Positions 46,059-55,960 of a DNA stretch of 64,000 bases are shown in pieces (within the stretch, counting starts at the first letter, position 1; the number at the start of each line of letters is the position of its first letter). Below the pieces are notes generated by a model, which was given only the letters and a program-made list of their open reading frames with translations, did no database searches and was not told where the DNA came from. Made by a program: the position numbers and the translations under genes. Source of the stretch: Micromonospora wenchangensis (lineage in GTDB: Bacteria; Actinomycetota; Actinomycetes; Mycobacteriales; Micromonosporaceae); assembly GCF_002210435.1 (NCBI RefSeq), contig NZ_MZMV01000001.1, forward strand, positions 62,001 through 126,000, read 5' to 3'.

Positions 46059-46484
46059 TCAGGCCGGACCCGCGGGGTCGGCCGAGTCGGCCAGGGCGGT
46101 CCTGATCCGGGTGATCGCGTCCTGTTCGGCCGGGGTCACCCCCCGGTGCGCGCGGGCCACCTCCGCCGCGGCGGTCAACACCAGCTCGCGGTACGCCGAC
46201 ACGTCGGCCGGGGACTTCTCCCGCAGGATGTCCACCGCCCGCGCCAGCGCCGGCAGCACCACCGACTCGACGTCCAGGGCCGAGTCCCGGGGCAGCCGGG
46301 GCAGCCCACCGGCACTGAGCGCCTCCTTCACCAACCCGCTCGCCCCGGCGAACGCCCCGGACGCGGCGAAGCTCTCCCGGATCATCGCGAACACCCCCGG
46401 GTCGGCGTTCGACACCAGGAAGACCGCGCCGAACGCGCCAGTCTTGAGGACCTGCTGCTCGTCGTCCGTCAGCCGCTGCTCCAT
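46059..46484 (-). CDS. Conserved hypothetical helical protein
   Basis: 141 aa from ATG 46484, 2 bp after the stop of the GNAT gene, so probably co-transcribed with it. The sequence is soluble and helix-rich, with MEQRLTDDEQQVLKTGAFGAVFLVSNADPGVF at the start and an acidic C-terminal helix (VTPAEQDAITRIRTALADS). No catalytic motif, signal peptide or membrane segment is visible. I do not recognise the family. Position suggests a partner for the acetyltransferase upstream. Confidence 0.75.
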   Translation of the reverse strand: MEQRLTDDEQQVLKTGAFGAVFLVSNADPGVFAMIRESFAASGAFAGASGLVKEALSAGGLPRLPRDSALDVESVVLPALARAVDILREKSPADVSAYRELVLTAAAEVARAHRGVTPAEQDAITRIRTALADSADPAGPA

Positions 46485-46486
46485 GA

Positions 46487-47284
46487 TCACGGAGTGTAGA
46501 CGTACGGGGTGGTCGTGGTGACCGGGACGAAGCCGAGTCGCTCCAGGATGGGCCGGCTGTCCTCCGAGGCGTCCACCTGCAACAACGTCTTGCCGCGCTG
46601 GTCGGCCAGGCGGGCCCGGTAGACCACCAGCGCCCGGTAGACGCCCCGGCGTCGCCACTGCGCCAGCGTCGAGCCGCCCCACAGGCTGGCGAAGCCGGTG
46701 CCGTTGAGATAGCGCACCCAGCCGGCGCTGACCACCGTCTCCCCCGCCTCGGCCACCACCACGGTGATCGACTGCGGGTCCGCCTCGATCTCCCGCAGCA
46801 GGCCGGTGACCAGGTGGGAACGGTCCTCGCCCCAGACCTCCTCCTCCATCGCCGCGATCCGCTCCAGGTCGTCGAGGCCGGTGACCTCACGCAGCCGTAC
46901 CCCGTCGGGGGGCACCGGGACGGCGGCGGCCAGCGGCGCGACCGGCCCGATCAGGACGGTCTCCCGCTCCTCCGGGACGAAGCCGGCGGCGCGCAGCCGG
47001 TCCGGCAGGTCGGCGGGCTCGTCGTGGGTGTTGTGTTTCCACTCCACCGACTCGCCGCGCTGCCGGAACAACTCGACCTGGCGGGCGATCAGCGCGTCCA
47101 ACTCCGGCCCGGCCAGCCCGTCCAGGGTGCGGTAGGTGAGGAAACCGCCGTGGTCCAGACCCAGGATCCGCACCAGCGGCCCGTCGTGTTCGACTGTCAC
47201 GCCGGCCGGGACCGGGTCGGGGATCTCCGGCCGGAGCTGCCGGTCGTAGGTGTCGCGCAGGGTGGTGGCATCAAGATCGGTCAT
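46487..47284 (-). CDS. GNAT-family N-acetyltransferase
   Basis: 265 aa from ATG. The GNAT core occupies the C-terminal half: VRLREVTGLDDLERIAAMEEEVWGED, then the acetyl-CoA loop WRRRGVYRALVVYR, and LLQVDASEDSRPILERLGFVPV. The N-terminal 110 residues (about 1-115) look like an extra, diverged domain. It should move an acetyl group to an unknown amine. It is divergent from the DUF202 pair and leads a two-gene operon with the helical hypothetical protein. Confidence 0.9.
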   Translation of the reverse strand: MTDLDATTLRDTYDRQLRPEIPDPVPAGVTVEHDGPLVRILGLDHGGFLTYRTLDGLAGPELDALIARQVELFRQRGESVEWKHNTHDEPADLPDRLRAAGFVPEERETVLIGPVAPLAAAVPVPPDGVRLREVTGLDDLERIAAMEEEVWGEDRSHLVTGLLREIEADPQSITVVVAEAGETVVSAGWVRYLNGTGFASLWGGSTLAQWRRRGVYRALVVYRARLADQRGKTLLQVDASEDSRPILERLGFVPVTTTTPYVYTP

Positions 47285-47312
47285 CGGTCCAGGCTATGCC
47301 GGCGGCAAAGCG

Positions 47313-47318
47313 GATAAT
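47313..47318 (+). promoter_or_regulatory. -10 box for a leaderless DUF202 transcript
   Basis: GATAAT ends 7 nt before GTG 47326. That fits transcription starting at the start codon and decides between it and the in-frame ATG at 47296, which lies upstream of this box. Confidence 0.55.
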
Positions 47319-47325
47319 CGGCGTC

Positions 47326-47718
47326 GTGTGGCAGGCGATCAGACGGTGGTTCGACCCGTCGGACCTCGACTCCGTGGGCAGCACCCCCGACTACCGGTTC
47401 TCGCTGGCCAACGAACGCACCTTCCTGGCCTGGCTGCGCACCGGGCTGGCGCTGATCGCCGGTGGCCTGGCCGCCGCCCAGTTCCTGCCGCCGCTGCCGC
47501 TGCGGCACCTGCGGGAGGCGATCGCGGTGACGCTGCTGCTGCTCGGCGGCACCGTCGCCGTCCGGGCGGTGGACCACTGGTCGCGCACCGAGCAGGCCAT
47601 CCGGCTCGGGCGACGACTGCCGGCCTCCCGGTTCCCGGCCGTGCTCGCCCTGATCGTGGCGGTGGGCGCGCTGCTGCTCGTGGTGGCCGTCCTGGCCCGT
47701 GGGGTGAGCGACAGGTGA
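47326..47718 (+). CDS. DUF202 (YidH-like) membrane protein
   Basis: 130 aa from GTG 47326, chosen because of the -10 box 7 nt upstream; ATG 47296 would give 140 aa. The DUF202 motif RFSLANERTFLAWLRTGLALIAGG opens the first helix; three membrane helices are visible (about 40-57, 68-85, 106-126). Function unknown; family members are small inner-membrane proteins. The next gene, coupled by a GTGA overlap, encodes a second DUF202 protein, so the two may form a hetero-complex. Confidence 0.88.
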   Translation: MWQAIRRWFDPSDLDSVGSTPDYRFSLANERTFLAWLRTGLALIAGGLAAAQFLPPLPLRHLREAIAVTLLLLGGTVAVRAVDHWSRTEQAIRLGRRLPASRFPAVLALIVAVGALLLVVAVLARGVSDR

Positions 47719-48041
47719 GCGGGCTCCCGGCGGACGGCACGGGCGGACGCGACCCCGGCCTGCAACCCGAACGCACCCGGCTGGCCTGGCGGCGCACCGG
47801 GTTGGCGTACACGGTGGTGGCGGTGCTGGCGGTCCGGCTGGCGCTCACCGGCGACGTCGCCGGGGCGCTGCTCGCCGGGGCCACCGTGCTGGCCTGGTGG
47901 GCGACGCTGGTGGTGGGCTGGGGGCGGGCCACCGGCCGCCGGCAGTCCCGCCTCGACGCGCGGGCCGTCCCGCTGGTGGCGCTCGGCACCGCCGGCCTGG
48001 CGCTGCTGTGCGTGTCTCTCGTGCTGCGCGGGGTGTGGTGA
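47715..48041 (+). CDS. Second DUF202 membrane protein
   Basis: 108 aa from GTG 47715, overlapping the first DUF202 stop by 4 bp. The motif is reduced: LQPERTRLAWRRTGLAYTVVAVLAVRLAL, then two more helices. The ERTRLAWxRT core is kept. Translational coupling suggests equal production with the upstream partner. Function unknown. Confidence 0.88.
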   Translation: MSGLPADGTGGRDPGLQPERTRLAWRRTGLAYTVVAVLAVRLALTGDVAGALLAGATVLAWWATLVVGWGRATGRRQSRLDARAVPLVALGTAGLALLCVSLVLRGVW

Positions 48042-48068
48042 CGCGCACGGCTGAGCCATGATGGGTGC

Positions 48069-48557
48069 ATGGCCCGGCTCTATGTGCTGTTGTTCCTGCT
48101 CCAGGTGGTGCTCGCCGCCTGCGCGCTGATCAGTTGCCTCTCCGCCGAGGACGGGACGGTCCGGGGCCTGCCCCGGTTCGCCTGGGTGGTGGTCATCCTG
48201 TTCTTCCCGCTGGTCGGCTCGATCGCCTGGTTCCTCGCCGGCCGCCCGGTCACCGAGGGTGACCGCCGCCGGGGCTGGCCGTCGGCCGGCCGGCGGCCCG
48301 TCGCGCCCGACGACGATCCCGAGTTCCTCAAGTCGATCGACGAACGCGTCCGCCGCGACGACAACGCCCTCTTCCAGCGGTGGGAGGAGGACCTGCGCGG
48401 CCGGGAGGACGACCCGCGCCGCCGCGACGACGGCCCGTCCCCCGACGGCACCGCACCCCCGGCCGGCCCGGCGTCGGCCGACCGCACGCCGCCCCGGGAG
48501 GATGCCGCTCCCCGGGACGGCGAGCGGCCCCGCGACGGCGAGCGGCCCGAACTCTGA
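48069..48557 (+). CDS. PLDc_N-domain membrane protein with charged tail
   Basis: 162 aa from ATG. Two membrane helices (about 3-22 and 36-56) form the phospholipase-D-nuclease N-terminal (PLDc_N) domain (LPRFAWVVVILFFPLVGSIAWFLAGRP). No phospholipase catalytic domain follows; instead there is a highly charged tail (about 60-162) ending in a direct repeat RDGE. A CATGAT box 6 nt upstream suggests a leaderless transcript. Function unknown. Confidence 0.82.
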   Translation: MARLYVLLFLLQVVLAACALISCLSAEDGTVRGLPRFAWVVVILFFPLVGSIAWFLAGRPVTEGDRRRGWPSAGRRPVAPDDDPEFLKSIDERVRRDDNALFQRWEEDLRGREDDPRRRDDGPSPDGTAPPAGPASADRTPPREDAAPRDGERPRDGERPEL

Positions 48558-48569
48558 CGGCGGCCGGGA

Positions 48570-49384
48570 TCACACCCGCCGGCGCAGGCCCCGCACCGCG
48601 AGCGGGGCGAAGACGGCGGCGATGGCCGCCGCCCAGAGCAGCGACTGGAGCACCGGCGCGGCGACCGGCCCGCCGACCAGCAGCCCCCGCAGCGCGTTCG
48701 CCAGGATGGTCACCGGGTTCACCTCGACCCAGTGCTGCAACCAGGACGGCATGGTCTCGGTCGGCACGAAGGCGTTGCTGGTGAAGCTCAGCGGGAAGAT
48801 CACCGTGAAGCCGAAGATCTGCACCTTGTCCGGCTCGCTGACCAGCACCCCGACCAGCACCGACATCCAGGCCGCGGCGAGCGAGAAGACCAGCAGCAGG
48901 GCGAACGCGCCGAGCAGGCCGAACACCCCGTTGCCGAGCCGGAAGCCGAGGATCATCCCGACGCCGAGCAGCAGGGTCAACGACCACGCCTGCTTGACCG
49001 TGTCGGCGACGATCCGGCCGGCGAGCGGGGACCAGCGGGCCACCGGCAGCGACCGGAGCCTGTCGAACACGCCCTTGGTCAGATCCTGGTTGAGACCGAA
49101 CCCGGTGGTCATCGTGGCGAAGAAGGCGTTCTGCACGATGATGCCCGGCAACGCGAAGGTCAGGTACTCCCCCGGGCTGCCGGAGATCGCCCCACCGAAG
49201 ACGTACGTGAAGAGCAGCACGAACATCACCGGTTGGATGCTCAGGTCGAGCAGTTCCATCGGGTTGTGCTTGATCTGCACCAGGCTGCGCCAGGCCAGCG
49301 TGCCGGTGTGCCGCAGGCCGGCGGTCGGGCCGAGCCGGCGGGCCGGAGTGGCGGGGGCCGACGGGGCGGCGACGGTGGCGGCGG

Positions 49385-49388
<4 letters not shown>
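48570..49388 (-). CDS. ABC-2 type exporter permease (DrrB-like)
   Basis: 272 aa from ATG 49388 in an ATGA overlap with the ATPase stop. Six membrane helices with the ABC-2 motifs LAWRSLVQIKHNPMELLDLSIQPVMFVLLFTYVFGG and FDRLRSLPVARWSPLAGRI. Such permeases export drugs, antibiotics or lipids with a DrrA-type ATPase. The pair is the daunorubicin-resistance type, but the substrate is not readable and no biosynthetic cluster is nearby. Confidence 0.93.
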
Positions 49389-50350
<962 letters not shown>

Positions 50351-50366
50351 CAGAACTCCCGTCGTT

Positions 50367-50387
50367 ATCGCTGGATCGTCCAACGAT
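50367..50387. promoter_or_regulatory. Near-perfect palindrome at the exporter promoter
   Basis: ATCGCTGGA and TCCAACGAT match at 8 of 9 positions around TCG, 17 bp before the exporter ATG. It overlaps the -10-like GATAAC (minus strand, 50364-50369). This looks like a TetR-type operator, but no TetR gene is adjacent. Confidence 0.55.
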
Positions 50388-50495
50388 GGGCGAGGGGTCT
50401 GACGTTACGTGCGTCGCCACTGACATTCCGCCGGTTTATCCGCACGGCAGAACCCGACCACCGCCGGGTCCGGCGGCGGTCGCGGGCCGCGCTGG

Positions 50496-52118
50496 TCAGG
50501 CCAGGTTGGACGACCGCGGGTACGCGTCGGCCGGGTCGGTGAGCACGTTGACCAGGTACGGCACCCCGGCGTCGAACGCCCGCCCCAGGGCCGGACGGAG
50601 GTCGGCGGCCTTCGCCACCGTCTCCCCGGCGCCGCCGAGCGCCTCGACCACCCTGTCGTAGCGCAGTTCGGGCTGGAGGTCGGCGGCGACGTCGTAGCCG
50701 TACATGGCCCGCATCGGGTGCTTCTCCAGCCCCCAGATGCCGTTGTTGCCGACCACGATCACCACCGGCAGCCGCTGCCGGACCAGCGACTCCACGTCCA
50801 TCAGCGAGAAGCCGGCCGCGCCGTCGCCCATCAGCACGCAGACCTGCCGGTCGGGGTGGCTGACCCGGGCCCCCATCGCGTAGCCCATCCCGGTGCCCAG
50901 GCAGCCGTACGGGCCGGGGTCGAGCCAGGTGCCGGGCTGCGACGGCTCCAGGTAGCGCCCGGCGTACGAGACGAAGTCGCCGCCGTCGCCGATGGTGATC
51001 GCGTCCGGGGCGAGGGCCCGGCGCAGCTCGCCGTAGACCCGGGCGGGGCGGATCGGGTCGGTGTCGGCGGCCATCTCGGCGGCGTCGCGCGCCCGTGCCG
51101 CGTCCTCGGCGGTCCGCAGCCGCTCGATCCAGTCGGCGTGGTCGGCCCGGTCGCCGGTGTGGTCGGCGAACGCGGACAGGATCAGCCGCAGGTCACCGGC
51201 GGGGCTGGCGGCCGGCTGGACGTGCCCGGCCCGCTGGGTGGGGGCGTCGACGACGTGCACCACCGCCGCGTCGCCGAAGTCGCCGAAGCTGAGCCGGAAG
51301 TCCAGCGGGGTGCCGACGACGACCACCACGTCCGCGTCGCCGAGCGCGACCCGGCGGGCCTTGGCGAAGGCGAGCGGGTGTTCCGGCGGGAGCGCGCCGC
51401 GTCCCATGCCGTTGGTGAAGACCGGCACCTGCAACGCCTCGGCGGCCTCGCGGAGCGCGGCGACGGCGTCCCCGGCGTACACGTCGGAGCCGGCGATGAT
51501 CACCGGGCGGGCGGCGGCGGCGATCAACCGGGCGGCCTTCGTCACCTCGTCCGGGTCGGGTTCGACCGGCGCGACGGGTGTCGGGGCGGGCAGGTCGGCG
51601 TCGCCGACGGAGAAGATCGCCTCCAGCGGGAAGTCGAGGAAGACCGGGCCCCGGTGCGGGGTGAGCGCGGTGGTCAGCGCGGCGGAGACCGCGCGGGGGA
51701 TGTCGTCGGCGGTGAACACCGTCTCGGCGTGCTTGGTGACCGGGGCGACCAGCGGCAGGTGGTCCATCTCCTGGAGGCTGCCGGAACCCCAGCGGAACTG
51801 CGGGGCCCGCCCGCCCAGCACCAGCACCGGCGAGGCGTTGAAGAAGGCGCTGGTCAGGCCGGAGATGCCGTTGGTGACGCCGGGGCCGGCGGTGAGCACG
51901 GCGAGGCCGGGGCGGCGCTGGAGCTTGGCCACCGCCTCGGCGGCGAAGACGGCGGACTGTTCGTGCCGGACGTCGTAGAGCGGGAAGCCGGAGGTGTGGG
52001 CGGCGTCGTAGAGCGGGAAGACGTGGCCGCCGGAGAGGGTGAACATCTCCCGTACGCCGTGCGCCCGCAGTGCCGCCAGCGCCAGCGCTCCGCCGTGACC
52101 CTCGACCCGTTCCGTCAT
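50496..52118 (-). CDS. Acetolactate-synthase-like thiamine diphosphate enzyme
   Basis: 540 aa from ATG with GGGGAG upstream. Standard three-domain ThDP decarboxylase: N-terminal domain with the catalytic Glu E53 in RHEQSAVFAAEA, central domain (about 190-330), and the cofactor motif GDGAAGFSLMDVESLVRQ...VGNNGIWG (about 430-465). It resembles the IlvG-type proteins of mycobacteria. Substrate could be pyruvate or a 2-hydroxyacyl-CoA (as in the related oxalyl/2-hydroxyacyl-CoA lyases). No small regulatory subunit is nearby, so branched-chain synthesis is not certain. It is followed on the same strand, after a gap, by the DrrAB exporter. Confidence 0.9.
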   Translation of the reverse strand: MTERVEGHGGALALAALRAHGVREMFTLSGGHVFPLYDAAHTSGFPLYDVRHEQSAVFAAEAVAKLQRRPGLAVLTAGPGVTNGISGLTSAFFNASPVLVLGGRAPQFRWGSGSLQEMDHLPLVAPVTKHAETVFTADDIPRAVSAALTTALTPHRGPVFLDFPLEAIFSVGDADLPAPTPVAPVEPDPDEVTKAARLIAAAARPVIIAGSDVYAGDAVAALREAAEALQVPVFTNGMGRGALPPEHPLAFAKARRVALGDADVVVVVGTPLDFRLSFGDFGDAAVVHVVDAPTQRAGHVQPAASPAGDLRLILSAFADHTGDRADHADWIERLRTAEDAARARDAAEMAADTDPIRPARVYGELRRALAPDAITIGDGGDFVSYAGRYLEPSQPGTWLDPGPYGCLGTGMGYAMGARVSHPDRQVCVLMGDGAAGFSLMDVESLVRQRLPVVIVVGNNGIWGLEKHPMRAMYGYDVAADLQPELRYDRVVEALGGAGETVAKAADLRPALGRAFDAGVPYLVNVLTDPADAYPRSSNLA

Positions 52119-52213
52119 CGCCGCTCCCCTCGTCCATGACCGGAGTCACACGCTACTGGCCGGTATCCAGGATGTGAACAGTTCTCGGCACGGTGCCGGG
52201 GGCGGGACGGTGG

Positions 52214-52251
52214 CCCGCCCCGGGGCCGCCGGATCGCGGTCCCGGGGCGGG
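52214..52251. terminator. Hairpin after enoyl-CoA hydratase
   Basis: CCCGCCCCGGG (52214-52224) pairs perfectly with 52241-52251. It lies 7 bp past the stop of the minus-strand hydratase gene. Confidence 0.55.
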
Positions 52252-52257
52252 GGCGGG

Positions 52258-53031
52258 TCAGCGGCCGGTGAAGTCGGGCTTGCGCTTCTCGACGAAGGCG
52301 GCCATCCCCTCGCGGCGGTCGTCGGTGGCGAAGAGTCCGGCGAAGAGCTGGCTCTCCCAGGCCAGCCCGGAGCCGAGATCCATGTCCAGCCCGGCGTCGA
52401 CCGCCAGCTTCGCCGCCCGCAACGCCTGCACCGGCCCGGTCAGGTACGGGCGCACCAGCGCGACGGCGGTGTCGTACACCTCGGCCGCCGGGGCGACCCG
52501 GTCGGCCAGCCCGATCCGCAGCGCCTCCGCCGCGTCCACCATCCGGCCGGACATGATCAGATCCTTGGCGCGGGCCGGACCGACCAGCCGGGCCAGTCGC
52601 TGGGTGCCGCCCGCACCGGGGATGACCCCGAGCTTGATCTCCGGCTGGCCGAGCTTGGCGTCCTCGGCCACCACCCGCCAGTCGCAGGCCAGCGCCAGCT
52701 CGCAGCCGCCGCCGAGGGCGTACCCGGTGATCGCGGCGACCACCGGCTTGGGGATCCGGGCGAGCGCACCGACGGCGCTGGACAGGTCGGCGGCCCGCCC
52801 GGCCATGTCCACGTAGGACATGTCGGCCATCTCCTTGATGTCCGCACCGGCGGCGAAGACCTTCTCCCCGCCGTACACGATGACGGCGCGGACGGCCTGG
52901 TCGGCGGCGGCGGCCGTGGCGGCGGCCCGCAGCTCCTCCTGGACCTGCTTGTTGAGCGCGTTCATCGGTGGCCGCTCCAGCCGGATGGTGCCGATGCCGT
53001 CCCTGGTCTCCAGCCGCACGAACTCGCTCAC
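52258..53031 (-). CDS. Enoyl-CoA hydratase (crotonase family)
   Basis: 257 aa from GTG 53031. The crotonase oxyanion holes are AAGADIKEM (about 61-69) and [15 protein letters not shown] with the catalytic Glu E111; the second Glu is E131 in [19 protein letters not shown]. Both acid residues of true hydratases are present, so it should hydrate trans-2-enoyl-CoA in beta-oxidation. It lies within 10 kb of etfAB, which carries electrons from the same pathway. A perfect 14-bp palindrome lies in its promoter region. Confidence 0.94.
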   Translation of the reverse strand: MSEFVRLETRDGIGTIRLERPPMNALNKQVQEELRAAATAAAADQAVRAVIVYGGEKVFAAGADIKEMADMSYVDMAGRAADLSSAVGALARIPKPVVAAITGYALGGGCELALACDWRVVAEDAKLGQPEIKLGVIPGAGGTQRLARLVGPARAKDLIMSGRMVDAAEALRIGLADRVAPAAEVYDTAVALVRPYLTGPVQALRAAKLAVDAGLDMDLGSGLAWESQLFAGLFATDDRREGMAAFVEKRKPDFTGR

Positions 53032-53070
53032 GCTGCCCTCACTTCCTCGTCGAAGTCGCGTGCCAACCTT

Positions 53071-53084
53071 ACGACCCGGGTCGT
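53071..53084. promoter_or_regulatory. Perfect 14-bp palindrome ACGACCCGGGTCGT
   Basis: It is in the 100-bp divergent gap, 40 bp from the enoyl-CoA hydratase and 48 bp from the DUF6232 start. It is a candidate operator; no cognate regulator is adjacent. Confidence 0.5.
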
Positions 53085-53131
53085 TGGGGTACGTAGTCTG
53101 GTGTTCGCCCCCCGCGCTCGGGAGTCCAGCG

Positions 53132-53680
53132 ATGATCACGTACTACGACGACCGGTCGGTGCAGGTCACCTCCGCCGCCATCCGGGTCGACGGCCGGGCC
53201 TTTCCGCTGGCCGAGATCGGCCTGGTCTGGCACCGCCGGGGCAGCCGCTCCTGGCGGGTGCTGGCCGGGCGGGGCGCGGTCGGGGCCGCCCTCGCGGGTC
53301 CGCTGGTGGCCGCGGCGATCGGCGTCGCGGTGGCGGTACGGCTGCACCGCTCCCCCACCGTCACGCTCGCCATCGTGGGGGCGTCGGTGCTGGTCGGGCT
53401 GGCCGTCGGGCCGGTCGCCGATTGCCTCTTCGACGCCCTGGACCGCTCCTACGACCGGGGCAGCCGGCAGCGTGAGCTGTGGGTGCGCTGGCAGGGGCGG
53501 CCGGTGCTGCTGCTGAGCACCGGCGACGCGCTGCGCTTCGGCCGGATCTACCGGGCGGTGCAGCGGGCGATGGAGAATGCCGCCCCGCCCCGCCGGCCCG
53601 GCGGGTCACCGGCGCGGGCGACGGGGCCGACCGCGACCGGCCCGGCCGGGCAGGGGCCGAGGACGGGCGGTAGGCGGTGA
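53132..53680 (+). CDS. DUF6232-family membrane protein A
   Basis: 182 aa from ATG. N-terminal short beta domain ([37 protein letters not shown]) followed by two membrane helices (about 47-70 and 78-98), a short loop with [24 protein letters not shown], and [13 protein letters not shown] at the C-terminus, then a Pro/Gly tail. Actinobacterial DUF6232 family; function unknown. A paralogue lies 135 bp downstream. Confidence 0.85.
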   Translation: MITYYDDRSVQVTSAAIRVDGRAFPLAEIGLVWHRRGSRSWRVLAGRGAVGAALAGPLVAAAIGVAVAVRLHRSPTVTLAIVGASVLVGLAVGPVADCLFDALDRSYDRGSRQRELWVRWQGRPVLLLSTGDALRFGRIYRAVQRAMENAAPPRRPGGSPARATGPTATGPAGQGPRTGGRR

Positions 53681-53814
53681 CCGCCCCGGGCGGGTCCGCA
53701 GACTGAGTCGGGGCACAGGACGGGACCGTGCGTCGGCCGCCGCCCGGTGCGCCGGGTGCGCGATCCGTCGGCCACACAGCGGCACCGGTCGCCTGCTAAC
53801 GGTTAGGGTTAGTG

Positions 53815-54297
53815 ATGACCCTCTATTACCGGGACGACACGGTGCAGGTGACCTCCGAGTCGATCCGGGCCGGTGGGCAGGTCGTACGGATCGCCGACGT
53901 CGCGTACGTCTGGCACGCGCGCGGGGCCACCACGCTGGCCGTCCGGTCCCGCATCCTCGGGCGCGGGGTGCTGGTGCTGCTGCTCTCGCTGCCCCCGCTG
54001 ATCGCGCTGATCTGTGTGGTCTCGCTGGTCTGGTCGGCGCAGGACCGGGGCGAGTGGAAACCGGCCCTGCTCGTCCTGGCCGCCTGCGGCGTCGGGGTGC
54101 TCGCCCTGCTGCCCTTCCTGGAGCTGCCGCTCGGCTGGCTGGACCGGTCCTACGAACGCGGCAACAAGGTCAACGAACTGTGGGTGCAGCACCTGGGGCA
54201 GGAGGTGATGCTGCTGCGTACCCCCGACGCGCTGCGGTTCGGGCAGATCTACCGCGCCGTCCAGCGCGCCGTCGAGCAGCAGGGCGAACCCCGGTGA
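53815..54297 (+). CDS. DUF6232-family membrane protein B
   Basis: 160 aa from ATG 53815 (a GTG one codon earlier is possible). It repeats the plan of the preceding gene: MTLYYRDDTVQVTSESIRAGGQVVRIADVAYVWHARG, two helices, RSYERGNKVNELWVQHLGQEVMLL and [14 protein letters not shown]. It lacks the Pro/Gly tail. A TAGGGT box a few nt upstream suggests its own leaderless transcript. Tandem duplication followed by divergence is the simple explanation. Confidence 0.85.
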   Translation: MTLYYRDDTVQVTSESIRAGGQVVRIADVAYVWHARGATTLAVRSRILGRGVLVLLLSLPPLIALICVVSLVWSAQDRGEWKPALLVLAACGVGVLALLPFLELPLGWLDRSYERGNKVNELWVQHLGQEVMLLRTPDALRFGQIYRAVQRAVEQQGEPR

Positions 54298-54346
54298 CAT
54301 CGGTCCGCCCCGACCGGGCGGTCGCCCCCGCCTCCGCGGCCGCGGG

Positions 54347-55888
54347 TCAGCTCAGCGGCAGCGCGGTGGCGACCGGCCAGGCCACCAGGACCGCACCCAC
54401 CACCGCCGGCGCCCAGCGGGGCGCACCGGCCCGCCGCAGCACCGCCGCCCAGGCGGCCTGCCACCCGAGCAGCACCACGAACAGCGGCACCACCAGCAGC
54501 ACGAAACCGGGGGCCAAGCCCACCACCGCCGCCCCGCCCAGCGCCGGCACGGCGAGCGCGCCGACCGCCGCGTACCGCCAACTCCGCCCCCGCGTGAACA
54601 GCTCCGCGCCGGCCAGGAACACCAGGCAGCCGACCGTCACCACCGGCAGCAGCCACCACCGCGCGCCCACCGGCAGCGCCCAGGTGAGGCCGAGATGGAT
54701 CGGCACGGCGACGGCGACCCCGGCGTACCCGGTCAGCAGCAGGGCCGCGACCACCGGCCGCAGCGGCGTACGCCCGCCGGTGGCCGGGACTGGCCCGCCG
54801 GCCGCGGCCGGCGCGGCGGGGGTGGGGCCGGCGGCGGACAGGCGCAGCGGCCAGTGCCGTGCGGCGGCCAGCAGGACGCCGGTGACCAGCAGGAAGCCGG
54901 TGAGGTAGCCACCGACCGCGAGCGGCAGCCGGGTGGTCGGCAGCACCGGGGCGAGCAGCACCCCCAGGCCGGTGACGGCCGTCGCCACCACCAGCACGAC
55001 GGGTGCCGGCACGTCGGGTGCCGGCCCGACGCGCCGCCCGCGACGGCCGGTCAGCAGGGCCGCCAGCGGCACGAAGCCGAGCCCGAACCCGAGCAGCAGC
55101 AACGCCGCCGGGACCAGCCGGGCGGCCGGGCGCGGTGCCGCACCGTCGACGCCGACCCACGCGGCGACCTCACGGTGGGTACGGCCGGCGAAGAGCACCG
55201 AGATGTGTTCGACGCCGGGGACGACCACCACCCGTCGCCCGTCGCCCCGGCGGGCGGTCGCCTCGGCGGTGGCCCGGAAGGCGGGGAACTCCAGGCCGCC
55301 GACGATCAGCAGCAGCCGTTGCGGCCGGGCGTCGGGCAGGTCACCGCCGTCGGGCAGCGAGATCGCGACGGTGCCGGCGATGTCGGGGTGGCCGGCGGCG
55401 TACCGGGTCACCGCCCCCGCGCCCATCGAGTGTCCGACCAGGACGATCCGCGTCGGATCGACGTCGGGCCGGCCCCGCAGGTAGGCGACGGCGACCGCCA
55501 GGTCGTGTGTCAGGGTGCCGCGGGACGCCGTGTCGTCACTGCCCGCCCCGGGCAGCCCGGCCGGGTTGCCGCCGTGCCCGGCGAAGTCGAGCAGCAGCGC
55601 GACCGCGCCCTGCCGGGCGACCGTGTCGGCGAGCGGACGCATCAACCGGGCCGAGCCGGCGAAGCCGTGCGCGATCACCACCCCCGGCCGGCGCACCGCG
55701 CCCGCCCCGTCGTCGGCGGCCCGTACCAGGGTCAGCGGCACCCCGTCGGCGGTGACCTGCCGGGTGGTCAGGCCGGCGTCCGCCCGCAGCAGCCCGTAGC
55801 CACCGAGGAGCAGGGCGAGCACGGCGAGGACCGTCAGCGCCGCGCGGCCCCGACCGGCCGGCGTCTCGCCGGGGGGACGGAGCGACAT
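54347..55888 (-). CDS. Membrane-embedded alpha/beta hydrolase
   Basis: 513 aa from ATG. One N-terminal helix (about 17-33), then an extracytoplasmic alpha/beta-hydrolase domain (about 45-245): HGFAGSA oxyanion region, nucleophile S154 in VGHSMGAG, and probable His H228 in PGVEHIS. After about 255 come about eight membrane helices with low-complexity linkers. A single polypeptide joining a hydrolase to a multi-helix membrane domain is uncommon. It might act on a lipid or an exported ester. It is convergent with the DUF6232 gene and divergent from the helical protein. Confidence 0.85.
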   Translation of the reverse strand: MSLRPPGETPAGRGRAALTVLAVLALLLGGYGLLRADAGLTTRQVTADGVPLTLVRAADDGAGAVRRPGVVIAHGFAGSARLMRPLADTVARQGAVALLLDFAGHGGNPAGLPGAGSDDTASRGTLTHDLAVAVAYLRGRPDVDPTRIVLVGHSMGAGAVTRYAAGHPDIAGTVAISLPDGGDLPDARPQRLLLIVGGLEFPAFRATAEATARRGDGRRVVVVPGVEHISVLFAGRTHREVAAWVGVDGAAPRPAARLVPAALLLLGFGLGFVPLAALLTGRRGRRVGPAPDVPAPVVLVVATAVTGLGVLLAPVLPTTRLPLAVGGYLTGFLLVTGVLLAAARHWPLRLSAAGPTPAAPAAAGGPVPATGGRTPLRPVVAALLLTGYAGVAVAVPIHLGLTWALPVGARWWLLPVVTVGCLVFLAGAELFTRGRSWRYAAVGALAVPALGGAAVVGLAPGFVLLVVPLFVVLLGWQAAWAAVLRRAGAPRWAPAVVGAVLVAWPVATALPLS

Positions 55889-55960
55889 GCGGGCACCCTA
55901 CCGCCCGTCCGGGACCGTCCCGGCGGGCGGCGCTGGCCGACCCGACGCACACTGGGTGAC

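Noticed and set aside
53801..53816. GGTTAGGGTTAG resembling a telomere repeat
   Set aside because: Only about two units; more likely a -10-like region for the second DUF6232 gene.
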